This document shows, in pieces, positions 1-7,230 of a stretch of DNA of 17,432 bases. The notes below the pieces were generated by a model that did not search any database, was not told where the DNA came from, and worked only from the letters and a program-made list of their open reading frames with translations. Every line of letters starts with the position of its first letter. The first letter of the stretch is position 1. This DNA comes from Pseudonocardiales bacterium (GTDB lineage: Bacteria; Actinomycetota; Actinomycetes; Mycobacteriales; Jatrophihabitantaceae), in the NCBI GenBank assembly GCA_030840415.1, contig JAVEEO010000263.1, forward strand, positions 1-17,432, given 5' to 3'. Made by a program: the position numbers and the translations under genes.

Positions 1-58
1 GACACCGCATTCACCGCCAGCTGAACCGCTAGGCAGTACCGCAGTACCTGAGTAAGCC

Positions 59-94
59 GACAGGGCCAGGCACCATCCGGTGCCTGGCCCTGTT
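59..94 (+). terminator. Strong hairpin, probable terminator of an upstream plus-strand gene
   Basis: Bases 61-74 and 79-92 are perfect inverted repeats (14 bp) with a four-base loop ATCC. An A-T pair and a G-T pair extend the stem outward. A moderately T-rich stretch (TGTTGCGTTG) follows on the plus strand, so plus-strand termination is the better reading. Stops occur in all three plus frames before it, at 22, 30 and 53, so a gene entering from the left would end just ahead of the hairpin. Which frame is real cannot be told from so few bases. Confidence 0.75.
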
Positions 95-231
95 GCGTTG
101 CCCGGGCACGCCGGTCCGGACCGGGTACCCGTCCCGGTGCCGCTGGGTGATCTTGACCAATAGTGGCGATGCGCTTTACGGCGGCACCCGATACGTGCAG
201 AATCACCCTCGGCCTCGACGGGGGCTAGACG
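95..231. other. Intergenic spacer between two hairpins
   Basis: No convincing gene is seen here. The one open frame in the stretch gives an Arg/Pro-rich product with no recognisable motif and no ribosome binding site. The spacer separates the end of a probable plus-strand transcript on the left from the end of the minus-strand flagellar operon on the right. Confidence 0.5.
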
Positions 232-265
232 GCCCGCGCACTCCACCCCCCGTGGGTGCGCGGGC
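232..265 (-). terminator. Hairpin downstream of the MscS-like gene, likely operon terminator
   Basis: GCCCGCGCA at 232-240 pairs perfectly with TGCGCGGGC at 257-265. An inner CCAC/GTGG helix (243-246 with 252-255) closes most of the loop. The hairpin begins 12 bases past the stop codon of the mechanosensitive-channel gene on the minus strand. No U-tract follows, which is common for actinobacterial terminators. It probably ends the flhA-to-channel transcript. Confidence 0.6.
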
Positions 266-276
266 TGTCGCTGGTT

Positions 277-1086
277 TCACCCCGTAGGTCCGCCTGCCCC
301 GCCGACCGGATCGCCGGTCACCGGTGCCGCAGCCGGCTCCTGCTCGTCGGCCGGCCCGTCGGACGGCCCGATCGCCGCCGCCAGCAGCCCCGAGTTCGGC
401 ATCGACACCGGCCCCTCGTCGGTGTCGATGGTGGTGTACATCAGGCCCGCGCCGAGGATCACGCCGTCGAACGGGCCGCCCATCGCACCGCTGCGGATCT
501 TGACCCGCTGGCCCGGAACGTAGGGCCGGGCGAACAGCAGCACCAGGCCGGCGAAGACGTTGCCCAGCGTCTGCTGCGCGGCGATGCCCACCACCACCCC
601 GGTCACCGCACCGCCCACCAGCAGGTTCGCCAGGTTGACCCGGAGCAGGCCCAGCACGGCCAGCCCGACGATGCCGTAGCCGGAGATCATGCAGATCAGG
701 CGTACCGCGGAGGCCGCGGCCACCCCGCCGTGCGCCTCGCTGACCCGGCTGAGCTCACCGGCCACCGACCGGGTGGCGATCACCCCGGCCACGACGAACA
801 GCACGCTCAACCCGAGCACCACGATGCTGACCTGGCCCTTGTGCAGGCTCAGCGATCTTCCGAACAGCGCGAAGGTGGTGTCGCGGGTGCGCGGGATGCC
901 ACCGAGGTGATCGCCGAAGCCATAGCTGGCCAGCGCGATCAGCAGGGCCGGGATGGCGCGCTTGAGGTTGGGCCGGGTTCGGGCGTCGATGGCCCGCAGC
1001 GCGTCGATGGTGCCCGGGAATGCCCGGCCGCCACGCGGCCTGAACAGCCGGGGTGGGCGCGGATCCTGCTCAGTCATGCGCCTCAT
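277..1086 (-). CDS. Short MscS-family mechanosensitive channel protein
   Basis: This 269-residue membrane protein has hydrophobic segments near residues 43-57, 86-104, 128-149 and 155-187. Residues 155-197 form the family's pore-helix signature: a Gly/Ala-rich helix containing GIAAQQTLGNVFAG, followed by ARPYVPGQRVKI. The beta-domain pattern follows (YTTIDTDEGPVSMPNS, about 217-232). MscS-type channels open under membrane tension and release solutes during osmotic downshock. The protein stops soon after the beta domain and ends in a Pro/Gly/Ala-rich tail, so the usual C-terminal alpha/beta cage domain appears to be missing. It is the last gene of the minus-strand run, 81 bases after a small membrane protein. 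ATG at 1077 is an alternative start. The family call is firm; gating is not shown, and any link to motility is inference from position. Confidence 0.85.
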   Translation of the reverse strand: MRRMTEQDPRPPRLFRPRGGRAFPGTIDALRAIDARTRPNLKRAIPALLIALASYGFGDHLGGIPRTRDTTFALFGRSLSLHKGQVSIVVLGLSVLFVVAGVIATRSVAGELSRVSEAHGGVAAASAVRLICMISGYGIVGLAVLGLLRVNLANLLVGGAVTGVVVGIAAQQTLGNVFAGLVLLFARPYVPGQRVKIRSGAMGGPFDGVILGAGLMYTTIDTDEGPVSMPNSGLLAAAIGPSDGPADEQEPAAAPVTGDPVGGAGGPTG

Positions 1087-1167
1087 CCTGGGCCCTGAGT
1101 GGGCCCGGACCCAAACAGGCCGGCCGGCCAGCGCGTGGCGAGATCGGCTGTCCGCGGTTTGAACGGC

Positions 1168-1422
1168 TCAGCCGCGCTCGGCTGCCTGCCGCTCGCGGAG
1201 CTCGGCAGCGGCAGCCGCCGCGGCGATCTCGCGCCGCAACGCCTGGCGCGCATAGCCGGCCGTGACCATCCGCAGCAACGTCAGCATCAGCGCCGCCACC
1301 GGCACCGCGATCAGGAACCGGATCAGAGCGGTGGTGATCCCCATCGATCCGGCGACGAACGCGGCCCACAACGCCGGCGTGCTCAGCAGCACCGCCAGCC
1401 CGAGAACCGAGGGACGCAACAT
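1168..1422 (-). CDS. Small membrane protein of unknown function
   Basis: This 84-residue protein was not recognised. Residues 5-27 and 32-54 are hydrophobic and probably form two membrane helices. The C-terminal third (from about residue 58) is rich in Ala, Glu and Arg and likely forms a charged cytoplasmic helix. A good ribosome binding site, GGAGGT, lies seven bases before the ATG, which supports the start. The gene follows the flhF-like gene by 57 bases and precedes the MscS-like channel, so it is probably co-transcribed with the flagellar export genes. No enzymatic motif is visible. It is open over its whole length with strong GC at third codon positions, so it is likely a real gene. Confidence 0.7.
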   Translation of the reverse strand: MLRPSVLGLAVLLSTPALWAAFVAGSMGITTALIRFLIAVPVAALMLTLLRMVTAGYARQALRREIAAAAAAAELRERQAAERG

Positions 1423-1479
1423 GTCATCGACCTCCGGGGCGGGAGGTGGCCGGGCGTCCGGTGCCCGACGATGCGGGGA

Positions 1480-2733
1480 TCATGCGCTTGCCCGGTGCCG
1501 GGCGCCGCCGCGCAGCAGCCGGAACAGCAGCCCGGTCCAGGCGAAGGTGCTCGCCGCCCGGCCGTCCAGCAGCCCCAGCGGCAGGTCGAGGTCCCAGACC
1601 GAGGCCGGGCTGGCGCTCAGCTGCGCCGAATGCACCACCAGCGCGTCCACCCGGCCGAGCCGATCCAGCTCGGCGCGGCTGTCCTCGGTCTTCCAGCGGG
1701 CGTCGACCACCGCCCAGACCGCAGTCGGACGCAACGCCGCCAGCATCTCGGCCGCCCATGGGTCGTCCGGACCGGCCTCGGTGGAGTCGGTGGCGATCAC
1801 CACGATCGAGGGCAGCTCGGCCCGGCTGAGTTCGGTGCGCAGCCGCAATGCCTCGGCCTGGCCGCTGATCCGGGGATTGTCCAGCTCGGCACCGGCCTGC
1901 TCGGGCAACCCGGCGACCCCGATGCTGTCGCGCGGTATCCGCAGCATCGCCGCGCAGGTGTGTGCGGCCTGCAAGGCCGCGCTGGACTCCCCCACCACGG
2001 CCAGCACCTCGCCGGCGCCCCGTGGCGGGGCAGCCGGTGCGGGCAGCTCCTCGAGGATGTTCTCCAGCGCCTCGTACAGGCTGTGGGTGTCGGCCCGGGG
2101 GTTCACCGACACCGGGACGCCCACCTGGCGCAGCTGCATCAGCATCTCCAGGCGAGCCCGGGCATCCGGCTTGCCGAAGGCGGTCACGTTGCTCCGCGCC
2201 ACCGGTTCCGCGGCGGCCGGCCGATCGCCGGCCTGCCGATCGCCGGCCTGCCGATCGCCGGCCGGCGTCGCGATCGGGGCGGGTTCTGCGGCGAGGACTC
2301 CGCTCTGACCGGCGTCGGCCGGGTCGCCGGCGGTCAGCGAGCGCAGCAGGGCGGCGAAGTCCTGGTGACCCTCCGGGTGGCCGGCCGCCGGCTGCTCGCT
2401 CGGCTGCTCGAGCGCGGTGCGGTACTGCCCAGCCCCGGCCGCGCTCTCAGCCTGGTCGGCAGTGGCGAGCAGGTCGTCCAGTGCCGGCAGCTGGGCAGCG
2501 ATCTCCGGCTCAGTACCCGGCTCGGTCGCGGTGCCCGGCTCGATCTCCGGTTCGGGCGCGGTGGCCGGCTCGGCGATCCGATAGGCGACCCGGTGCACCT
2601 CGCGGGCGAAGAAACCGAACATGCCGCCGCGCCGCACCGTGTCCTGGTAGAGGACCTCGGCGCCGGGCTGGCTGTGCACGGTGTCCAGCAGCCGCTGCGG
2701 ATCGGAATCCTCAGACACCAACGGCTCTGGCAT
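1480..2733 (-). CDS. flhF: FlhF-like protein with a degenerate GTPase domain
   Basis: FlhF is an SRP-family GTPase that, in many bacteria, sets flagellar position and number. This 417-residue protein sits where flhF is expected, overlapping the end of flhA by 23 bases. Its N-terminus matches the FlhF B-domain pattern (GAEVLYQDTVRRGGMFGFFA, residues 24-43). Residues 54-180 are an acidic, Pro/Ala-rich linker with a three-fold AGDRQ repeat. The C-terminal half keeps the fold outline: VLAVVGESSAALQAA at 243-257 where the P-loop should be, VVIATDS at 311-317, and AVVDARWK at 341-348 where TKLD is expected. The P-loop GKT, the DTAGR-like motif and the TKxD motif are all absent, so GTP binding or hydrolysis is unlikely. 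The family call rests on N-terminal pattern, layout and position. It may be a structural FlhF relative rather than a true orthologue. Confidence 0.7.
   Translation of the reverse strand: MPEPLVSEDSDPQRLLDTVHSQPGAEVLYQDTVRRGGMFGFFAREVHRVAYRIAEPATAPEPEIEPGTATEPGTEPEIAAQLPALDDLLATADQAESAAGAGQYRTALEQPSEQPAAGHPEGHQDFAALLRSLTAGDPADAGQSGVLAAEPAPIATPAGDRQAGDRQAGDRPAAAEPVARSNVTAFGKPDARARLEMLMQLRQVGVPVSVNPRADTHSLYEALENILEELPAPAAPPRGAGEVLAVVGESSAALQAAHTCAAMLRIPRDSIGVAGLPEQAGAELDNPRISGQAEALRLRTELSRAELPSIVVIATDSTEAGPDDPWAAEMLAALRPTAVWAVVDARWKTEDSRAELDRLGRVDALVVHSAQLSASPASVWDLDLPLGLLDGRAASTFAWTGLLFRLLRGGARHRASA
2221..2265. repeat. Three tandem 15-bp repeats inside the flhF-like gene
   Basis: The unit CCGATCGCCGGCCTG occurs at 2221-2235 and 2236-2250, and with one mismatch at 2251-2265. 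On the coding (minus) strand it keeps frame and encodes AGDRQ-AGDRQ-AGDRP in the disordered linker of the FlhF-like protein. Copy number could change without breaking the reading frame. Confidence 0.9.
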
Positions 2734-4768
2734 GAGCGATCACCCCCACGGTGTCGACGATTGCGGCGTTGCTGGATACCTCGGAGTAGGACAGCACCGG
2801 TAGGTCCGGCGCGGTGGCGGCGATCAGCCGGCGCAGCGGCAGCCGGATCTGCGGCGCGCACACCAGCACCGGGCGGATTCCGCGCTCGAGCATCAGCTGG
2901 TACTGCCGCGCGGTGTCGGTGACCAGCGTCTCGACCAGGTCGGGACCGGGCAGCAGCTGCACCCCGGTGTCCGACGGCCGCACCGATTCCAGCAGGCTCT
3001 GCTGCATCCGCGGATCGAGCATCATCACCGACAGGGTGCCGGCGGAGGTGTGCGAGGCGGTGATGGCCGGCGCCAGCGCCAGCCGGGCCGCCTCGACCAG
3101 CCGGTCGGGCTCGGTGCCGGCCTTGGCCGCCAGCGACAGGGCCTCGAAGATCCGCACCAGGTCCCTGATCGAGACGCCCTCCTCCAGCAGGGCGTGCAGC
3201 ACTCGCTGCACCTCGCCCAGGCTCAGCATCGCCGGGGTCAGATCTTCCACGACGGTCGGATGGCTGCGTCGCAACGCCTTGGTCAGCGCCGCCACCTCCT
3301 CGCGGCCCAGCAACCGGCTGGCGTGGGTCCGCACCACCTCGGACAGGTGGGTGATGATCACCGACGAGCGGTCGACCACGGTGGCGCCGAGCAGCTCGGC
3401 CTGGCCGCGCAGCTCGGTGCCGATCCACTTGCCGGCCAGTCCGAAGACCGGCTCGGAACCGGCGGTGCCGGGCAGGTTGTCCAGACCGTCGCCGATCGCC
3501 AGCACGGTGCCGGCCGGCGCCTGGCCACGGGCCACCTCAACGCCGTTGAGCTTGATCGCATAGGTCGACGGGGGCAGGTCGAAGTTGTCCCGGGTGCGCA
3601 CCGGCGGCATCACCACGCCCAGTTCCATGGCCAGCTTGCGGCGCAGCGCCCGGACCCGGTCCAGCAGGTCGGCCCCGATGCCGTCCACCAGGGTGATCAT
3701 GTCCGAGGACAGCGCCAGCTCCAGCGGATCGACCGCCAGGTCGTCCAGGATCGCCTCCGGGCTGTCCAGCGCCGGGGCAGCGATCGCGGTTGCCGGTCCG
3801 GCGGCGGCGCTCGCCTCGGCCTTCACGGTCGCGGCAATCCGGCGCGCGATGAACAGCAGCCCGCCGCCCACCACCAGGAACGGCAGCTTGGGCAGGCCGG
3901 GCACCAGGCACAGTGCCAGGGCCGCGCCGCCGGCGATCTGCAGGGCACGCTGCTGGCTGCTCAGCTGCCCCGCCACCATGGTGCCGAGGTCGCTGGACCC
4001 GCTGGCCCGGGTCACGATCAGGCCGGTGGCCACCGACAACAGCAGCGCCGGGATCTGGGAGACCAGGCCGTCGCCGACGGACAGCAGGCTGTACTTGGCC
4101 ACCGCGTCGGTAACCGACAGGTGGTGGGACAGGATGCCGATCGCGATGCCGCCGATCAGGTTGATCACCGTGATGATGATCGCGGCGATGGCATCGCCCT
4201 TGACGAACTTCGAGGCGCCGTCCATCGAGCCGTAGAAGTCGGCCTCTGAGGCAACCTCGACCCGGCGCCGGCGCGCCTCGTTCTCGTCGATCAGGCCGGA
4301 GTTCAGGTCGGCGTCGATGGCCATCTGCTTGCCGGGCATCGCGTCCAGGGTGAACCGGGCGCCCACCTCGGCCACCCGGCCGGCACCGTTGGTGATGACC
4401 ACGAACTGGATCACCAACAGGATCATGAAGATGACCAGGCCGATCACCAGCGAGCCGCCGATGACGAAGTGCCCGAAGGCGTTGATCACCTGGCCGGCGT
4501 AGCCCTTGCCCAGCACCTGGCGGGTGGCGGAGATGTTGAGGGCCAGCCGGAACAGGGTGGCCACCAGCAGCAGCGAGGGAAAGCTGGAGAAGTCCAGCGG
4601 CCGCTCGACGTACATGCTGACCAGCACGATCAGCAGCGCGCCGGTGATGTTGATGGCGATGAGGAAGTCGAGCACCCCGGACGGCACCGGCACCACCATC
4701 ATCAAGATGATGGCCACGACGCCGATCGGCACCGCAAGCTGGCTCAACCGTCTGGAATTCACGCACAC
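2711..4768 (-). CDS. flhA: Flagellar biosynthesis protein FlhA (export gate)
   Basis: FlhA is the large gate subunit of the flagellar type III export apparatus; it passes substrates and uses the proton motive force. The 685-residue length is normal. The N-terminal half is a multi-helix membrane domain containing the conserved cytoplasmic FHIPEP-type loop (FTLDAMPGKQMAIDADLNSG, then DENEARRRRVEVASEADFYG). The C-terminal half is the cytoplasmic docking domain with THLSEVVRTHASRLLGREEV. It starts at GTG 4768, straight after an in-frame TAG; GTG 4762 would give a more usual N-terminus (MNSRRLSQ). No clear Shine-Dalgarno sequence is seen for either. A sigma-28-type promoter lies about 90 bases upstream. 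The gene is separated from flhB, its usual neighbour, by an opposite-strand insert. Confidence 0.97.
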   Translation of the reverse strand: MCVNSRRLSQLAVPIGVVAIILMMVVPVPSGVLDFLIAINITGALLIVLVSMYVERPLDFSSFPSLLLVATLFRLALNISATRQVLGKGYAGQVINAFGHFVIGGSLVIGLVIFMILLVIQFVVITNGAGRVAEVGARFTLDAMPGKQMAIDADLNSGLIDENEARRRRVEVASEADFYGSMDGASKFVKGDAIAAIIITVINLIGGIAIGILSHHLSVTDAVAKYSLLSVGDGLVSQIPALLLSVATGLIVTRASGSSDLGTMVAGQLSSQQRALQIAGGAALALCLVPGLPKLPFLVVGGGLLFIARRIAATVKAEASAAAGPATAIAAPALDSPEAILDDLAVDPLELALSSDMITLVDGIGADLLDRVRALRRKLAMELGVVMPPVRTRDNFDLPPSTYAIKLNGVEVARGQAPAGTVLAIGDGLDNLPGTAGSEPVFGLAGKWIGTELRGQAELLGATVVDRSSVIITHLSEVVRTHASRLLGREEVAALTKALRRSHPTVVEDLTPAMLSLGEVQRVLHALLEEGVSIRDLVRIFEALSLAAKAGTEPDRLVEAARLALAPAITASHTSAGTLSVMMLDPRMQQSLLESVRPSDTGVQLLPGPDLVETLVTDTARQYQLMLERGIRPVLVCAPQIRLPLRRLIAATAPDLPVLSYSEVSSNAAIVDTVGVIAHARAVGV

Positions 4769-4860
4769 CTACAAGCTCATCGCGGCGACAAGGTCACTAG
4801 CTGCCCTGCTGTGCAGGCCGATCCGTGGTCTGCAATCGTCGCCGTCCTGGCAGAGCTTCC

Positions 4861-4887
4861 TATCGGCATGGACCCCACCGACCTGAG
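4861..4887 (-). promoter_or_regulatory. Sigma-28 (FliA-type) promoter for flhA
   Basis: Read on the minus strand, CTCA (4887-4884), a 16-base spacer and GCCGATA (4867-4861) form a flagellar sigma-28/WhiG-type promoter. The same spacing and elements recur ahead of flbD and fliM in this window. Transcription would start near 4854, leaving a leader of about 85 bases before flhA. The two other matches ahead of flagellar genes make chance unlikely. Confidence 0.75.
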
Positions 4888-4894
4888 CCAGGGG

Positions 4895-4920
4895 CTAATA
4901 CCGCCCCCGCGCGCGCCGAT
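4895..4920 (+). promoter_or_regulatory. Candidate divergent sigma-28-like promoter for the insert
   Basis: On the plus strand, CTAA (4895-4898), a 16-base spacer and GCCGAT (4915-4920) resemble the sigma-28/WhiG pattern, with one mismatch in the -35 relative to CTCA. It lies back to back with the flhA promoter, the two -35 elements being seven bases apart. It would serve the 63-residue Cys-rich protein starting at 4973. This call is weaker than the minus-strand promoters because the -35 is imperfect. Confidence 0.4.
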
Positions 4921-4972
4921 GAGGAAGGTGCGTAATCAAGTAGGAGATCGAGCACGGGCGAGGGAGAAACCG

Positions 4973-5164
4973 ATGTCAGAGTCCAACCGCAGGCGGCTGG
5001 ACCCCGATCTCAGCGAGGTCTGCTGCGACCGGTGCAATCAGACGTTCACGCCGGCCGACGCCACCGACATGGTGCACTTCCAGCGCCGGGACGGCGAGCT
5101 GTGCGGGGGCACCGGTGTCTTCTTCCGCAAGTTCGTCATTCGCAACGACCCCAACCGCTGGTGA
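4973..5164 (+). CDS. Small Cys-rich, possibly zinc-binding protein
   Basis: This 63-residue protein was not recognised as a named family. A clear ribosome binding site, AGGGAG at 4961-4966, lies six bases before the ATG and fixes the start. Residues 17-25 read CCDRCNQTF, with His35 and Cys44 further on, giving Cys18-x2-Cys21-x13-His35-x8-Cys44. This could bind one zinc ion, as in small zinc-ribbon proteins. The C-terminus is basic and aromatic (FFRKFVIRNDPNRW). It is divergent from flhA. Its TGA overlaps a downstream GTG (GTGA at 5161-5164), suggesting coupling to the DUF4157 locus that follows. Its role could be regulatory or chaperone-like, but nothing in the sequence decides this. Confidence 0.75.
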   Translation: MSESNRRRLDPDLSEVCCDRCNQTFTPADATDMVHFQRRDGELCGGTGVFFRKFVIRNDPNRW

Positions 5165-6097
5165 TTGCGGCATCGGCGTCGAGCGAGCTCCCACTGCCGC
5201 AACCGCGATGATCGAGCCGGCGTTACCGCAGGGAGAGGCACATTAGCCGCACCGAGCAGGCAACACCGCAACGGTCGATCAGGCCGATTCGGTGCGGCGA
5301 ACGGCCGCGGACCCGGTGTCCGTCGGCCATCCCTGCGAGCGTGGCGCGCTGCCGATACCAGGCCTACTACTACCTGCCCAGCACCCGCTCGCCGTGGCCG
5401 ATACCGCGCTCGCGGACGGGCAGCCGGACTCTGGCGGCGGCGTTCCGGCCGATCCGGCCAACCTGGTCGCACTGCGAGCCATGGCGCGCCGGACGTCGGC
5501 CGGCCGGGCCGGGCGCCCTGCCTACCCCGAGCAAGCCGACACCGCCGGCGGCTGCTGCGGGCACCGGGCAAACCACTGGATCAGGCGACCCGCGATTTCA
5601 TGGAGCCACGGGTGGGAGTGGATCTGAGCCTGGTTCGGTTGCACACCGGCTCCGCCGCCGCCGAATCGGCGAAGTCACTGGATGCTCGCGCCTACACCGT
5701 CGGCCGGGACATCGTGTTCGGCGCGGGCGAATACAGCCCGCACAGTTCCTCCGGGCGCCACCTGCTCGCCCATGAGCTGATCCACACCACCCAGACCGGC
5801 GCCGGTCCGAGCAGCGGGCTGACGGTCTCCGATCCTGGCGATGCCTGCGAGAAGCAGGCCGAAACCGGCGCGGATCGGATCATGCGATCAGTGGTCCCAG
5901 CCGAATCCGAACACGCCACGACCGAGCCGGCGAGCGGGGGGGCGACCAGCTACGCAGGGCACACAAGACCGAGGTTCAGACGTTCGCCAGGTCGCGGGTT
6001 CCGGTGCTCGATCCCAGCGCCCCGGAGGCCTACTACCTGGCATGCCTGCTCGATCACAACGAGTATTCCCGCCGCGAGGCGGCGTCCGGCCTGCTGA
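5165..6097 (+). pseudogene. Broken DUF4157-domain gene, N-terminal part
   Basis: The believable part of this frame runs from about 5553 to 5940. It encodes the DUF4157 signature: LLRAPGKPLDQATRDFMEPR, then DLSLVRLHTG, AYTVGRDIVFGAGEY and LLAHELIHTTQ. The last contains an intact HExxH zinc-peptidase motif, HELIH, at 5771-5785. DUF4157 proteins are frequent near extracellular contractile injection systems and often carry toxin-like C-termini. Before 5550 this frame is Arg-rich and implausible. The protein-like frame there is another one (about 5247-5550, preceded by a TAG at 5244). After a run of seven G at 5936-5942 the protein-like sequence again moves to a different frame, the one ending at 7203. 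The start codon is uncertain; a GTG at 5161, coupled to the preceding gene, opens only 16 codons. It is best read as one disrupted gene spanning about 5161-7203, by decay, sequencing error or programmed frameshifting. Confidence 0.7.
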
Positions 6098-7203
6098 TCT
6101 CCGACGAGCTCAACCAGGCCTGTAGCTGGATCAAGACCAATACCGCGCTCGACCCGGTCGGGCCGTCCGGCGTACTGATGACCCGACTCAACGCCCTGAT
6201 GGCGGCCTCGTCACCACTCGCCCCGCGAAGCGACATCCAATGGGGGGCGGCGACCGAGTGGGGAGCCGGCACTCAGGTGCTGGCCACCCTGCGAGCGGGC
6301 GGCCACCCGACGGGCTCGGATGCCGGTGGTGACCCGGAGTGGATGCTCCAGCTGCAACAGCGGATGGACCGCGCCGGCAAGAGCCTGTACGTGCGGGGGC
6401 ACCTGCTCAACCGCCACCTCGGCGGCCCCGGCCTGGACTACAACATGGTTCCGTTGACCGCCTCGGGCGCGTGGGGCGCCAACGACGCCAACAAGGCCCA
6501 CTCGTCCTCGATCGAGGAGACCGTCAAGGACATCGCCATCAGCCTGGACAACGGAGGGCCGGACGCCGTGACCGGTCTGCGGTATGGCGTGCAGGCGATC
6601 TACGGCCGCGCGGCCCGGGCCCAGACGGCGCAGGTGGCTGCCCTGGCAGCGACGTTCAAGGGCGTGGTGGACCAATACCAGAAGCTGGCCGCCGAGTCCG
6701 TGAACCCCGCCATGATGGTCGGCATCGACGCCAAGTCCGACGCCGACGTCCAGGCGGCGTACCTCAGCCTTATGGCGCCCTCCATCGCCGCGCCCTCTCC
6801 GGAAGCCGCCTACCCCAGTGGCGGCTACGACCGGGCACAGGTCATCGGCACCCTGCGGATGGCCATGTCGGGCGACTTCATGCAGACCACCATCGCCAAG
6901 CTGCCGCCCGTTCTCAAGGATTGGTTCGTCGCCGCCGTCCAGGCCGGCAGTCCGATCCTGGAATCGGTGCTGAACGCGGTCTCGCCGCTGGACTACAAAC
7001 TGCTGAACATCAGCGAGGTGAGCCATCGGATGCGGGAGAACGCCGCCCTGTGGCAGCTCGAGGACACGCGGGTGCCGATCAGGCTCGATCTGATCGCGAC
7101 CTGGACCCAGTTCGGCAACGTCGAGAACCTGACCCAGAGCATCGACATCAGGCTTCCCTCGTCGCTGAATGCGGCCTTCAGCCCGCGCTACGACGACGAT
7201 TGA
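6004..7203 (+). pseudogene. C-terminal part of the DUF4157 gene, nuclease-like motif
   Basis: This frame is open from 5776 to 7203 and reads as natural protein from about 5941 (GDQLRRAHKTEVQTFARSRV). The GTG at 6004 is therefore not a convincing true start, and no ribosome binding site precedes it. Around 6391-6440 it encodes YVRGHLLNRHLGGPG followed by YNMVPLTASG and a later SSIEETVKDI. This resembles the (D/R)GH active-site region of DNA/RNA non-specific endonucleases as found at the C-termini of DUF4157 proteins. The final 200 residues are mostly helical in character and were not recognised. The gene is convergent with flhB, whose stop lies 27 bases away. Together with the preceding fragment it forms a peptidase-like plus nuclease-like fusion of effector type. 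Function is inferred from motifs only; as an intact 399-residue protein it would lack the DUF4157 region. Confidence 0.6.
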
Positions 7204-7230
7204 GCGACACCTGCCGGCAGTACGGCTCTC

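Noticed and set aside
1088..1110. Hairpin GGGCCC-TGAGT-GGGCCC upstream of the MscS-like gene
   Set aside because: The six-base arms are themselves palindromic and common in such GC-rich DNA. Neither a promoter nor a terminator role is supported.
1099..2922. A 607-codon open frame on the plus strand
   Set aside because: It is antisense to the flhF-like gene and neighbours. Its product is rich in Arg, Gln, Gly and His with no domain, a usual shadow in very GC-rich DNA.
3050..4249. A 399-codon open frame on the plus strand
   Set aside because: It is antisense to flhA, which is certain from its conserved motifs. The product is Gln/His/Asp-rich low complexity.
7204..7230. Bidirectional terminator between the convergent DUF4157 locus and flhB
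   Set aside because: Only a short TGCCGGCA palindrome is present, too small to call a terminator.
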